From Paenirhodobacter hankyongi (GTDB lineage: Bacteria > Pseudomonadota > Alphaproteobacteria > Rhodobacterales > Rhodobacteraceae), in NCBI RefSeq assembly GCF_003664585.1, contig NZ_RCHI01000003.1, positions 247,737 through 311,736 on the forward strand: DNA of 64,000 bases, read 5' to 3'. The first letter of the stretch is position 1; each line of letters opens with the position of its first letter. The notes under the pieces were generated by a model. That model did no database searches, had not been told where the DNA came from, and saw nothing but the letters and a program-made list of their open reading frames with translations. Shown here piece by piece: positions 8,988 to 16,572 of the stretch. The position numbers and the translations under genes are program-made.

Positions 8988-9342
8988 GATCGGTGCTCTC
9001 GTCGTTGATCGCGCGGCTGTCGCGCGGGGCCTCGGCGCGGGAGGTCATGCTGTAGTCCCGCGTCACCGCCGCGATGCGCAGATGGTAATCGGCAAAGACG
9101 TGATCGCGGCCCGCGGCCTGCACGCGCCGGTGTTCGGGCAGGTTTCGCCAGGCGGCAACCGCCGCTTCGTCGCGCCAGAAGGACAGCGACAGAACCTTGC
9201 CCGGGGAGGTCAGGCTCTGGAAACGCTCGATGGAGAGGAAGCCATCGAGGTCTGCGAGCAGGGGGCGCAGCCTGGCCGCCAGATCGAGATAGTCGGCCTG
9301 TGCCTCACCGGGAACCCAGGCCTCGAAGATGACGGCGATCAT
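8980..9342 (-). CDS. ABM (antibiotic biosynthesis monooxygenase-like) domain protein
   Basis: A 120-residue protein with a dimeric alpha/beta-barrel fold typical of ABM proteins: MIAVIFEAWVPGEAQADYLDLAARLRPLL, DGFLSIERFQSL near residues 35-46, and VLSLSFWRDEAAVAAWRNLPEHRRVQ near 51-76. A C-terminal tail of about 25 residues (ending NDESTDRV) extends past the fold. Such proteins act as small cofactor-free oxygenases or as heme- or quinone-handling enzymes; the substrate cannot be read here. It overlaps NIPSNAP upstream by 4 bases and the ACT gene downstream by 8, so the three are translationally coupled. Confidence 0.8.
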   Translation of the reverse strand: MIAVIFEAWVPGEAQADYLDLAARLRPLLADLDGFLSIERFQSLTSPGKVLSLSFWRDEAAVAAWRNLPEHRRVQAAGRDHVFADYHLRIAAVTRDYSMTSRAEAPRDSRAINDESTDRV

Positions 9343-9662
9343 GCGCGACCCCCATGCGGGGCAGAGGCCAGCTTGACGAACAGGCGGCTTTCGCGGCGGA
9401 TGAAGCCCTCGCGTCTCGCAAATTCGTAGTTCTCGCGCCCGAGCGGGTCCACGGCCAAGCGCGCGCGATAGGCTTCATATTCTGCCAGCGTCGGCAGCGA
9501 GTAGATGCCATAGGCCGTGGAGGTCGAACCCTCATGCGGGGCGAAATAGCCGATCAGATCGGCCCCGCAACGCGGGCTGCATTCCCCCCAGATGCGGGCA
9601 TATTGCGCGAAGAGTTCACGCCGGTTCGGGTCGATGTCATAGGTGATGACGCAGGTGATCAT
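9339..9662 (-). CDS. NIPSNAP family protein
   Basis: A 107-residue protein with the dimeric ferredoxin-like fold of NIPSNAP proteins: MITCVITYDIDPNRRELFAQYARIWGE at the start, DLIGYFAPHEGSTSTAYGIYSLPTLAEYEAYRARLAVDP in the middle, and RESRLFVKLASAP near the end. Related proteins carry small-molecule or stress functions that are poorly defined. It is the first gene of the leftward set and its start lies 75 bases from the divergent ArsR gene, with the palindromic operator in between. The second dimeric alpha/beta-barrel protein in one operon (with ABM) suggests a shared small-molecule substrate, which is inference. Confidence 0.82.
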   Translation of the reverse strand: MITCVITYDIDPNRRELFAQYARIWGECSPRCGADLIGYFAPHEGSTSTAYGIYSLPTLAEYEAYRARLAVDPLGRENYEFARREGFIRRESRLFVKLASAPHGGRA

Positions 9663-9715
9663 GTGTCTTTGCCTTTCTTTTGCTGACACAGGACTTGGCC
9701 GATTGGAGGCACCGA

Positions 9716-9739
9716 ATGGTTCGGTTAGGATCGAACCAT
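9716..9739. promoter_or_regulatory. palindromic operator overlapping the ArsR-like start codon
   Basis: Perfect inverted repeat ATGGTTCG-N8-CGAACCAT. Its right arm includes the first bases of the ArsR start codon at 9738. It lies between the divergent NIPSNAP and ArsR genes and is the obvious candidate site for ArsR-type autoregulation. Confidence 0.7.
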
Positions 9740-10403
9740 GAGAGAAGGCCCGGATATCGCCCGCATCGCCGCCCTTGTGGCCGATCCCGCCCGCAGTGCG
9801 ATGCTGATCGCGCTGATGGATGGACGCGCGCTGACCGCAACCGAACTGGCGGGCCTTGGCGGGATCACGAAGCAAACCGCCAGCTCTCACCTTGCCAAAT
9901 TGGTGGAGGGCGAGGTACTGGTCGTCGAGGCGCAGGGGCGGCACCGCTATTTCCGCCTGGCGGGCCCCCATGTCGCCAGCCTGCTTGAAGCCTTGATGGT
10001 GTTTTCCAGCGATGCGGCGCCCCCCTTGCGGACAGGTCCGCGCGATCCGGCGCTGCGCAAGGCCAGGATCTGTTACGACCATCTGGCGGGAGAGATGGGC
10101 GTCCGGCTCTTCGAGCGGATGCAGGCGGATCACTGGCTGGCGGATGATCTGACCGTGACCACCCGCGGCCGTGAAAAGTTGGCCGAGATCGGTCTGGACC
10201 TCGAGAAACTGCCGTCAAGCAATCGCCCCCTGTGCCGGGCCTGCCTCGACTGGAGCCAGCGGCGACAGCATCTGGCCGGGCGGTTGGGCAAGGCCATCCT
10301 GGACCAGCTTCTGGCCCGGTCATGGGCGCGCCGGTTACCGGCCTCCCGCGTCCTCAGTTTCACCCCTGAAGGCGAGCGGATCTTCAACGGGTGGCTGCGC
10401 TGA
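9738..10403 (+). CDS. ArsR-family winged-helix transcriptional regulator
   Basis: A 221-residue regulator, about twice the usual ArsR length. Residues 8-80 form the winged helix: IAALVADPARSAMLIALMDGRALTATELAG, then the recognition helix GGITKQTASSHLAKLVEGEVL, then the wing VEAQGRHRYFRLAG. The C-terminal half contains ARICYDHLAGEMGVRLF, a cysteine pair (PLCRACLDWSQRR) and RVLSFTPEGERIFNGWL, the arrangement of the ArsR subfamily found next to NIPSNAP/ABM genes. No metal-site CxCxxC of classic ArsR is seen, so the signal is probably a small molecule. It is divergent from the NIPSNAP operon. Confidence 0.88.
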   Translation: MREGPDIARIAALVADPARSAMLIALMDGRALTATELAGLGGITKQTASSHLAKLVEGEVLVVEAQGRHRYFRLAGPHVASLLEALMVFSSDAAPPLRTGPRDPALRKARICYDHLAGEMGVRLFERMQADHWLADDLTVTTRGREKLAEIGLDLEKLPSSNRPLCRACLDWSQRRQHLAGRLGKAILDQLLARSWARRLPASRVLSFTPEGERIFNGWLR

Positions 10404-10591
10404 TCAGCCGCGTGGCCCGCAGGGCAGACACGCGCACCAGAGCATGCTGCAACACGGCGGGACCACCGTTTCGATGACTCGGCGCTGCGGAAGGGCGACA
10501 TCGGCGGGGCGCAATGGGCGCCCCTTGACCAATCAGGCGACACGGACACACTGCGGCCTTCCGGGCCCTCGCGGGGTCCGACAGGTCTTCC

Positions 10592-11013
10592 TCAGTGCAG
10601 CTCCTTCCAGTGTGCCGGTGGCACCCCCGCCCAGCCTCTGAACGCCCCGTAGAAGGAGCTGGCTCCTCGATCACAAGTTCCTCGGGGGTGCACAGGCGCT
10701 TGAACCGCGCCATCCGGTGCAGCCCGTCCGGTAGTCCCGCGCGAAGAAGGCCGACATCGTCGCCGGCGGGGGGGGCGGCATTTTAGGTCCGGATCGTCAT
10801 CAGAAGCCCGATCGCAGGATCGCCCGACAGTGCCTCGTCCGCCCGCCACAGCGCGAAATACTGCGCGGTGGTCAGCCATGTGTCCGGCGAGACATGCAGG
10901 TTCGCCGGCAGGCGCGCCTGACGCAGCAGCGCAGGAGCAGACAGGCCCATCTGCTCTGCCGCACGCCAGAAGGCCTGCGGCAGCCTGCATCTGTCGGCGG
11001 TGGATCGGGTCAT
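10592..11013 (-). pseudogene. AraC-family regulator, internally deleted remnant
   Basis: The N-terminal part from ATG 11013 reads STADRCRLPQAFWRAAEQMG and LLRQARLPANLHVSPDTWLTTAQYFALWRADEALSGDPAIG, the start of the AraC subfamily that carries an N-terminal Arabinose_bd domain. Only about 75 codons survive before a stop. The far end, at 10592-10660, reads SSFYGAFRGWAGVPPAHWKELH in another frame, which is the last helix of the AraC HTH. The middle (about 200 residues, ligand domain and first HTH) is gone. It lies directly downstream of a broken SDR gene, the partner such regulators often control. The stretch 10404-10591 beyond it holds nothing I recognise. Confidence 0.75.
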
Positions 11014-11025
11014 CGTCGCGATCCG

Positions 11026-11858
11026 TCACATCTGGCGCTTGATCAGCCGGTCGAACATGCGGTCGCCCAGCCACTTGCGCACCCAGATCATCTCTCTTGG
11101 CATATTTCCCGGCTGCTCGGCACGTTTTGGTCTTGGAGGATTTCGCCGCATCGCCAAACACGTCGGCGATGACCTCGGGATCGGTGCCGCTGCCATGGCC
11201 ATAGGTGCGCTCCATCACAGCGGCAACACGTTCGGCGAGCTTGGCATAGGCGGTATTGCGTGACCGCTCCGCAAGGCCGCGCCCGGCCGCCTCGCCGAAC
11301 CCGGTTTCAATCTGGCCCGGCTCGATCACGATGGCACGGATGCCAAAGGGATCGACCTCGAGCCGCAGACTGTCGGACCAGCCCTCCTGCGCATGTTTGG
11401 TGGCATGATACCAGACCCCCAGAAGCCTATAGACCTTGCCCCCCCATCGAGGTGATGTTGACGATGGTGCCCTTGCCTCTGGCCTGCATCGAGGGCAGCA
11501 GCAGCTGGGTCGGGCGGTCAGGGCCGAAGACATTGACCTCGAACTGATAGCGGGCCTCGTCCAACGCGATATCCTCGACCGGTCCATAAGGCCCGTAACC
11601 CGCGTTGTTCACCAGCACATCGACGCCCCCCGAGCGCTCGGTGATCGTCGCGACCGCGGCGAGAATCCCGGCCTCCTTCGAGATATCCATCGTCAGCGGC
11701 ACCGCGCCAAGCTGGGCCAGATCGGCCATCTTGTCGGTGCTCCGGGCGGCGACATAGACGAGATAGCCGTCGGCGATCAGGCGTTTGGCAATGGATTTGC
11801 CTATGCCCGAGGATGCGCCAGTCTCGAGGGCGGTGAGACGGGAGCGGTTGTTCATCAT
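11026..11858 (-). pseudogene. short-chain dehydrogenase/reductase, frameshifted
   Basis: Starting at ATG 11858 the product shows the cofactor motif TGASSGIGKSIAKRLIADGY, then DISKE, DVLVNNAGYGPYGPVEDI, and the catalytic serine region VNITSMGG. A frameshift near 11430 moves the rest to another frame, where YHATKHAQEGWSDSLRLEVDPFGI (catalytic YxxxK) and EPGQIETGF are read. A second shift near 11120-11160 is needed for the natural end REMIWVRKWLGDRMFDRLIKRQM at 11026. All catalytic residues survive but no continuous protein can be made. The SDR and AraC genes form one decayed unit with its operator still present. Confidence 0.8.
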
Positions 11859-11909
11859 GGCACCTTCTGTTCGCTGGTGCCAAGCGAGACTGCAAGGCGT
11901 GCCGGAGCA

Positions 11910-11926
11910 TTGGCGGCGTCCGCCAA
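11910..11926. promoter_or_regulatory. palindromic operator upstream of the broken SDR gene
   Basis: Perfect inverted repeat TTGGCGG-CGT-CCGCCAA, 52 bases upstream of the SDR start. It is probably the target of the AraC-like regulator whose gene is now degraded; a residual operator. Confidence 0.5.
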
Positions 11927-12019
11927 CATAATGGCAAACGAGGCCAAAGCTTGCCGGTTCCTGCCAGATTACGGCCGCCTGCAGAAGACGGATGCAAGCG
12001 CGCTGCACGGCCCGATCCA

Positions 12020-12830
12020 CGTCAGCTCAGCCATTTCTGGTTCGGCCGATCAACTTGGAAGTCGCGGTCGAGGCCTCGCCGGTTCACTCGAACCGGTGGC
12101 GTTCACCGGCTCGATGTCCGCGATGACCGACCGTTCCCCATCATCCTTTGGCTTTCCGCGGCGTCTGGGGCGTGCCCGCAAGGCATTGATCCGCATCAGG
12201 CGTTCGATCCGGTGAAGGCCGCAGACCAGCCCTTGTTCGCTACAAACGGTCCGCCGGACCGTTTGCTTTACGCTCCCAGTCCAGCACGTCGCGCCAGACG
12301 CGGCGAGCCCCGCAGGTCCGGTCGCTGGCCTTGAAGCTCGTCTCGATCGCCGTGACGAGCTTGGCATCATGGATCTCGCGGCCGCTGGCCGGACGATTGA
12401 GCCAGGCATGGAAGCCGGATCGCGACACATCCAGCACGTCGCACAGCCAGCTGACAGGCCAGATGCGGCAAGCTTTGCGATGAAGGCGAACCTCATATCG
12501 CCTCGCGCGCGAAAAAAGCTGCCGCTTTCTTGAGGATGTCACGCTCCGCACGCAAGCGCGCGACCTCTTTCCTTGGCGCTGCAATCTCGGCCTGATCCGC
12601 CCGCATCTGCCCGTTCCCGGGAAATGCCAGGCCCGGTGCAGCAGTCAGCTCTCGCATCCAGCGGCGCAAAACGCCCTGCCGAACAGCACTTTCGTCGCGA
12701 GACACGTCTGCGGCGCAGCATCGCAGCTGCTCGGCTGGCGGCCACGCCGGCCCGTCAGAGCTGCCTCCCGGCTCATCTCGGGGTCTGGCCAGATCGTCAG
12801 CGCCCCTGACGGCGGAGCGCATCATTATCA
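12020..12830 (-). mobile_element. IS3-family insertion sequence remnant (orfA and orfB pieces)
   Basis: On the reverse strand orfA is read around 12490-12710: GVLRRWMRELTAAPGLAFPGNGQMRADQAEI and KEVARLRAERDILKKAAAFFARE, the leucine-zipper end of an IS3 orfA. The orfB part follows in other frames: CRIWPVSWLCDVLDVSRSGFHAWLNRPASGREIHD, then GLVCGLHRIERLMRINALRARPRRRGKPKDD, then LDRDFQVDRPNQKWL at about 12030-12070, where the element is cut off before the catalytic DDE residues. The orfB frame is broken near 12250 by an inserted palindrome. No intact ends were identified. It is a dead fragment. Confidence 0.82.
12244..12264. repeat. perfect inverted repeat inside the IS3 orfB remnant
   Basis: Arms AAACGGTCC and GGACCGTTT around a 3-base centre, sitting where the orfB frame jumps by about 40 bases. 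It looks like a small insertion into the transposase gene. Confidence 0.6.
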
Positions 12831-12896
12831 GCCGGCCAATTCCCGAGCTTGCTGGCAGGAAGGATCACTCTGCTCATGCGGCCACTCTATCATTTT

Positions 12897-12917
12897 GGAT
12901 TCACAAGATGAATCCCT
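12897..12917. repeat. solo IS-end-like repeat, copy 1
   Basis: GGATTC-N7-GAATCCCT. The same arrangement recurs at 25763-25783, next to an IS5-family transposase remnant, which suggests this is an orphan terminal repeat of such an element. Confidence 0.5.
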
Positions 12918-12999
12918 TCCAGGATTTGCACATCAGCGCCGCCCCCAGTCCACGCGGAGAGGATCACCGGGCTCGAGGCCACGCAAATCTCGAAAGCGC

Positions 13000-13030
13000 T
13001 TGAACCTGCGGCGGCAGCGGCTCCTATATC
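13000..13030 (+). promoter_or_regulatory. MerR-type promoter of the P-type ATPase gene
   Basis: TTGAAC at 13000-13005 and TATATC at 13025-13030 separated by 19 bases, the overlong spacing typical of promoters activated by MerR-family metal sensors (ZntR, CadR, PbrR). The spacer has a partial dyad (GAACC...GGCTC). No MerR-family gene lies nearby in the window. Confidence 0.5.
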
Positions 13031-13064
13031 GGGCTCCGATCGGGAATCGTAACGGAGCCGCAGC

Positions 13065-15293
13065 ATGTCGGTTGGGAACGGAACAGAGTGCGAATGGCGC
13101 GTGACGGGCATGGATTGCGGCTCCTGCGCCGCGAAGGTCCGCGGCGCGGTCGAACGTCTGCCCGGCGTCGAGAACGTGGATGTCGGGCTGATGGCCGAGC
13201 GCTTGACCCTGACGCTGGACCTCAGCCTGACCTCTCCCGACAGCATCGAGAAAGCGGTGCGCGAGGTCGGCTTCGGCATTGCCCCCAAGGGTGCGCGCCC
13301 CGAACGCCCGAAGGCGGGCTTCATCCTGCCCGACGGGGCGTTTCCCGCGGCCGGCGCCCTGCCGGCGACCGACATGCCCCCGCCGAAGACGGCGTCGGCC
13401 GAGGCGGTCCCGGCCGCGGCGTGGCTTCTCGGGGCGAAGGGGCGCCTCGTGATCGGCACCGGGGCGCTGCTGGCCGTCGCCTGGGGCGCGCGCCTCGCCT
13501 TCTCGGCCGAGGTGGCGCATTGGGCCTTCGTCCTCGCCACCCTGATCGGGCTCGCCCCGGTCGCCCGGCGCGCGCTTGCCATGGCCCGGGCCCGCATGCC
13601 CTTCACCATCGAGATGCTGATGACCATCGCCGTCGGCGGCGCGCTGGCGATCGGTGCCCCGGAAGAGGCCGCGCTGGTCGTCTTCCTCTTCGCCATCGGC
13701 GAGCTGCTGGAGGGCCTGTCGGCCGGAAAGGCGCGTGACAGCATCCGCGCGCTTTCGAACCTCGTGCCGAAGACCGCGCAACTCGAGGTCGGCCGCAAGA
13801 CCCGCGAGGTCTCCGCCGACCGGCTCGGTCTGGGCCAGGTCGTGCAGGTGCGCCCGGGCGACCGGGTGCCGTGCGACGGCGAGGTCATCGAGGGAACCTC
13901 CGGCGTCGACGAGAGCCCGGTGACCGGCGAGAGCGTTCCGAGCGTGAAGGAGCCCGGATCCCGGGTCTTTGCCGGCTCGATCAACACCGAGGCGCTGCTG
14001 CGCATCCGGGTGATGAAGACAGCCGAGGACAACACCATCGCCCGCATCGTGCGGCTCGTGGCCGAGGCCGAGAGCGCCCGCGCCCCGACCGAGCGCTTCA
14101 TCGACCGCTTCAGCCGGGTCTACATGCCCGCCGTCGTCGGCATCGCGCTCGTGGTGGCCATCGTCCCGCCGCTGGCGCTTGGCCAGGCCTGGAGCGACTG
14201 GACCTATCGCGCGCTGGCGCTGCTGCTGATCGGCTGTCCCTGCGCGCTGGTGATCTCGGTCCCGGCCTCGATCGCCTCGGCGCTGGCGACCGGGGCGCGC
14301 CACGGGCTGCTGATGAAGGGCGGCAAGGTGATCGAGGCGGCCGCACAGGTCACCCGCGTCGCCTTCGACAAGACCGGAACGCTCACCGAGGGCAGCCCGC
14401 GCCTCACCGACGTCATCGTTGTGACGGGGAGCGAAGCGGATCTGCTGGCCCTGGCCGCCGGGGTCGAGGCCGGCGCAAGCCATCCGCTCGGCCGGGCGAT
14501 CTGTGCCGAAGCCGAACGGCAGGGCGTGGCCGCCGCCCCGGCGCGCCTCGGGCGGGTGCTTCCGGGCCAGGGCGCGGAAGCTTCGATCGGCGGCGTGACC
14601 GTCTGCGTCGGCTCCCCGCGGCTTGCCCAGGAGCGCGGCGCGCTGACCGAAGACATCCGCGGCGACATCGCGGTGCTCGAGGCCGAGGGCAAGACGGTGG
14701 TCGTCGTGCTGCGTGCGGATGCGCCGCAGGGGCTCATTGCGCTGCGCGACGAGCCGCGCGCCGATGCGGTCGAGGCGGTCCGGCAACTGAACGCGCTCGG
14801 GATCTCCTCGGTGATGCTGACCGGCGACAATGCGCGCACCGCGCAGGCGATCGCGGCGGGCCTCGGCATCGACCACCGTGCCGGGCTGCTGCCCGAGGAC
14901 AAGGTCGCGGCAATCCGCGATCTGGGCGACGGGGCGCGGGTGATGATGATCGGCGACGGGATCAACGACGCCCCGGCCCTTGCCGCCGCGGATGTCGGCG
15001 TGGCCATGGGGTCGGGCACCGACGTGGCGCTCGAGACCGCCGATGCCGCGATCTTGCGCAACCGCGTCACGGATGTGGCCGGCATGGTCCGCCTTGCCCG
15101 CGCGGCCATGCGCAACATCCGGCAGAACATCGCCATCGCGCTCGGGCTGAAGGCGGTCTTCCTGGTGACGACGGTGCTGGGCATCACCGGCCTCTGGCTT
15201 GCGGTCCTCGCCGATACCGGTGCCACCGTGCTGGTGACGCTGAACGCCCTGCGCCTGCTGCGCGTCCGCCCCTCCGGCAGCCGGCCCTCCTGA
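13065..15293 (+). CDS. zntA: Zn/Cd/Pb-exporting P1B-type ATPase (ZntA-like)
   Basis: A 742-residue P1B ATPase. The N-terminal heavy-metal-associated domain carries GMDCGSCAAK near residue 15. Membrane helices follow. The actuator region has GEVIEGTSGVDESPVTGES near 272-290, the ion channel motif is GCPCALVIS near 391, the phosphorylated aspartate lies in FDKTGTLTEG near 436, and the hinge is MIGDGINDAPALAAADVGVAMGSGTDVALE near 630-660. The end ADTGATVLVTLNALRLLR keeps the Asp typical of the zinc/cadmium subgroup, not copper pumps. It exports divalent soft metals from the cytoplasm to the periplasm. Control by a MerR-type sensor is suggested by the 19-base-spaced promoter just upstream. Confidence 0.93.
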   Translation: MSVGNGTECEWRVTGMDCGSCAAKVRGAVERLPGVENVDVGLMAERLTLTLDLSLTSPDSIEKAVREVGFGIAPKGARPERPKAGFILPDGAFPAAGALPATDMPPPKTASAEAVPAAAWLLGAKGRLVIGTGALLAVAWGARLAFSAEVAHWAFVLATLIGLAPVARRALAMARARMPFTIEMLMTIAVGGALAIGAPEEAALVVFLFAIGELLEGLSAGKARDSIRALSNLVPKTAQLEVGRKTREVSADRLGLGQVVQVRPGDRVPCDGEVIEGTSGVDESPVTGESVPSVKEPGSRVFAGSINTEALLRIRVMKTAEDNTIARIVRLVAEAESARAPTERFIDRFSRVYMPAVVGIALVVAIVPPLALGQAWSDWTYRALALLLIGCPCALVISVPASIASALATGARHGLLMKGGKVIEAAAQVTRVAFDKTGTLTEGSPRLTDVIVVTGSEADLLALAAGVEAGASHPLGRAICAEAERQGVAAAPARLGRVLPGQGAEASIGGVTVCVGSPRLAQERGALTEDIRGDIAVLEAEGKTVVVVLRADAPQGLIALRDEPRADAVEAVRQLNALGISSVMLTGDNARTAQAIAAGLGIDHRAGLLPEDKVAAIRDLGDGARVMMIGDGINDAPALAAADVGVAMGSGTDVALETADAAILRNRVTDVAGMVRLARAAMRNIRQNIAIALGLKAVFLVTTVLGITGLWLAVLADTGATVLVTLNALRLLRVRPSGSRPS

Positions 15294-15579
15294 CCGGAGG
15301 TCGCCCGGGTCGGTCCGCGCCGCACCGGCCCGGGGCCCTGCCCGAGGTCGCCCCGCCTGCCCCCGGCCATGCGATCGCCCCCGGACGGACGGCAGCGGCG
15401 GCAAGGATGCCACCGGAACCGGCAGTTCTGCCTCTGCCCCCGGCGCACCCGCCGTCCGCCTCTCTCCCGGCGGCGCGAGGCGGTTGTGCCCGCCGCCCCC
15501 TCATGCGAGTTTCGGAACACTGCATTTCCGCCGCGGCGGGCCATTCCTTTGCAAGACCACCGACAGGAGCAGCTGAACG

Positions 15580-16572
15580 ATGCTGGCAAGACAGCGCTAC
15601 CTGGACCTGGTTGAACAGGCCGCACAGGGCCGGCACGGGGCGGCGGTGCCGGTCGCCTTCTGGAAGCACCATCCCGTTGCCGATCAGCGCGGCGACCGGC
15701 TCGCCGATGCGACCTGCGCCTTTCAGGCGCGCTTCGACTGCGATCTGGTCAAGATCACCCCGGCCTCGAGCTTCCAGCTGCGCGACCTCGGGCAGACCGA
15801 CGCCTGGACCGGCGATCCGATCGGGCGGCGGGACTTCGGCCCCGGTCCGGTGACCGGGCCCGACGACTGGCTGCGCCTCGCCGAGATGCGGGTCGAGGAC
15901 CGGCACCTGTCCGAGCATCTGATCGCCGCCCGGCTGGTCCGCGCCCGGGTGCCCGCGCATATCCCGGTCCTGCAGTCGATCTTCGATCCGCTCTTCCAGC
16001 TGCGCATCCTTGCGGGCAAGCTGTGGCAGGCCCATCTGCGGGACTGCCCCGAGGTCCTTGCGATCGCGCTCACGGTGCTGACCGAACGCACCTGCCGCAT
16101 CGTCGGGGAGTTCATGGAGACGGGCGTGGACGGGATCTTCCTGGCCGTGCAGCATGCCGCAGCGCATGAAAGCCCCGGCGACAGCTTTGCCACGATGGGC
16201 CTGCCGCAGGGGCTGCGCTGCCTTGCGGCCGCCGGGCCGGACAGCCTGAACTTCGTCCATCTGCACGGCGAGGCGATCCCCGCCCGGCTGCTCGATGCCT
16301 TCCCCGGCACCACCGTGCATTTCTCCTTCGACGCCAACCCGACGCTCGACGAGGGGCGGCGGGCCGGGCCCGAGGTGCGGCTGAGCGGCGGGATGGCGCC
16401 GGCGCGGCTTGCCACCCTGCCCGCCGAGGCGGTGGCACGCGAAACCGCGCAGCTCCTCGGGCGGATGCGGGGGCGCCGCTTCACCCTCGGCGCGGGCTGC
16501 GCCCTGCGCCAGGCAACCCCCGATCGCGCGGTCCTGGCTGCGATCTCGGCCGCACGCGGAGCCGTCCGGTGA
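15580..16572 (+). CDS. uroporphyrinogen decarboxylase (URO-D) superfamily protein
   Basis: A 330-residue TIM-barrel protein of the URO-D/methylcobamide methyltransferase superfamily. Recognisable parts are AVPVAFWKHHPVADQ near residue 21, HIPVLQSIFDPLFQLRIL near 127, GVDGIFLAVQHAA near 188, DSLNFVHLHGEAIP near 224 and LGAGCALRQATPDRAVLAAI near 306-325. The N-terminal arginine-rich porphyrin motif of true HemE is absent, so it is not HemE. The HLHG and GAGC positions correspond to where corrinoid-linked relatives hold zinc ligands, which hints at a metal site. AGGAG lies 9 bases before the ATG. Its stop overlaps the next start as GTGA, so it is co-translated with the adenylation protein. Reaction unknown. 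Confidence 0.8.
   Translation: MLARQRYLDLVEQAAQGRHGAAVPVAFWKHHPVADQRGDRLADATCAFQARFDCDLVKITPASSFQLRDLGQTDAWTGDPIGRRDFGPGPVTGPDDWLRLAEMRVEDRHLSEHLIAARLVRARVPAHIPVLQSIFDPLFQLRILAGKLWQAHLRDCPEVLAIALTVLTERTCRIVGEFMETGVDGIFLAVQHAAAHESPGDSFATMGLPQGLRCLAAAGPDSLNFVHLHGEAIPARLLDAFPGTTVHFSFDANPTLDEGRRAGPEVRLSGGMAPARLATLPAEAVARETAQLLGRMRGRRFTLGAGCALRQATPDRAVLAAISAARGAVR

Noticed and set aside
7443..12890. A phage-type integration at the tRNA-Ile with att direct repeat
   Set aside because: No integrase gene and no second copy of the tRNA 3' end were found in the window; IS insertions explain the accessory genes.
12933..15413. An 826-codon open frame on the minus strand opposite zntA
   Set aside because: It is a high-GC shadow: arginine/glycine/histidine-rich composition, no ribosome site, no known fold, and it lies fully opposite a clear P-type ATPase.
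15580..16572. Assignment of the URO-D family protein as HemE
   Set aside because: The N-terminal porphyrin-binding arginine motif of HemE is absent and the gene is coupled to an NRPS-like gene rather than heme genes.
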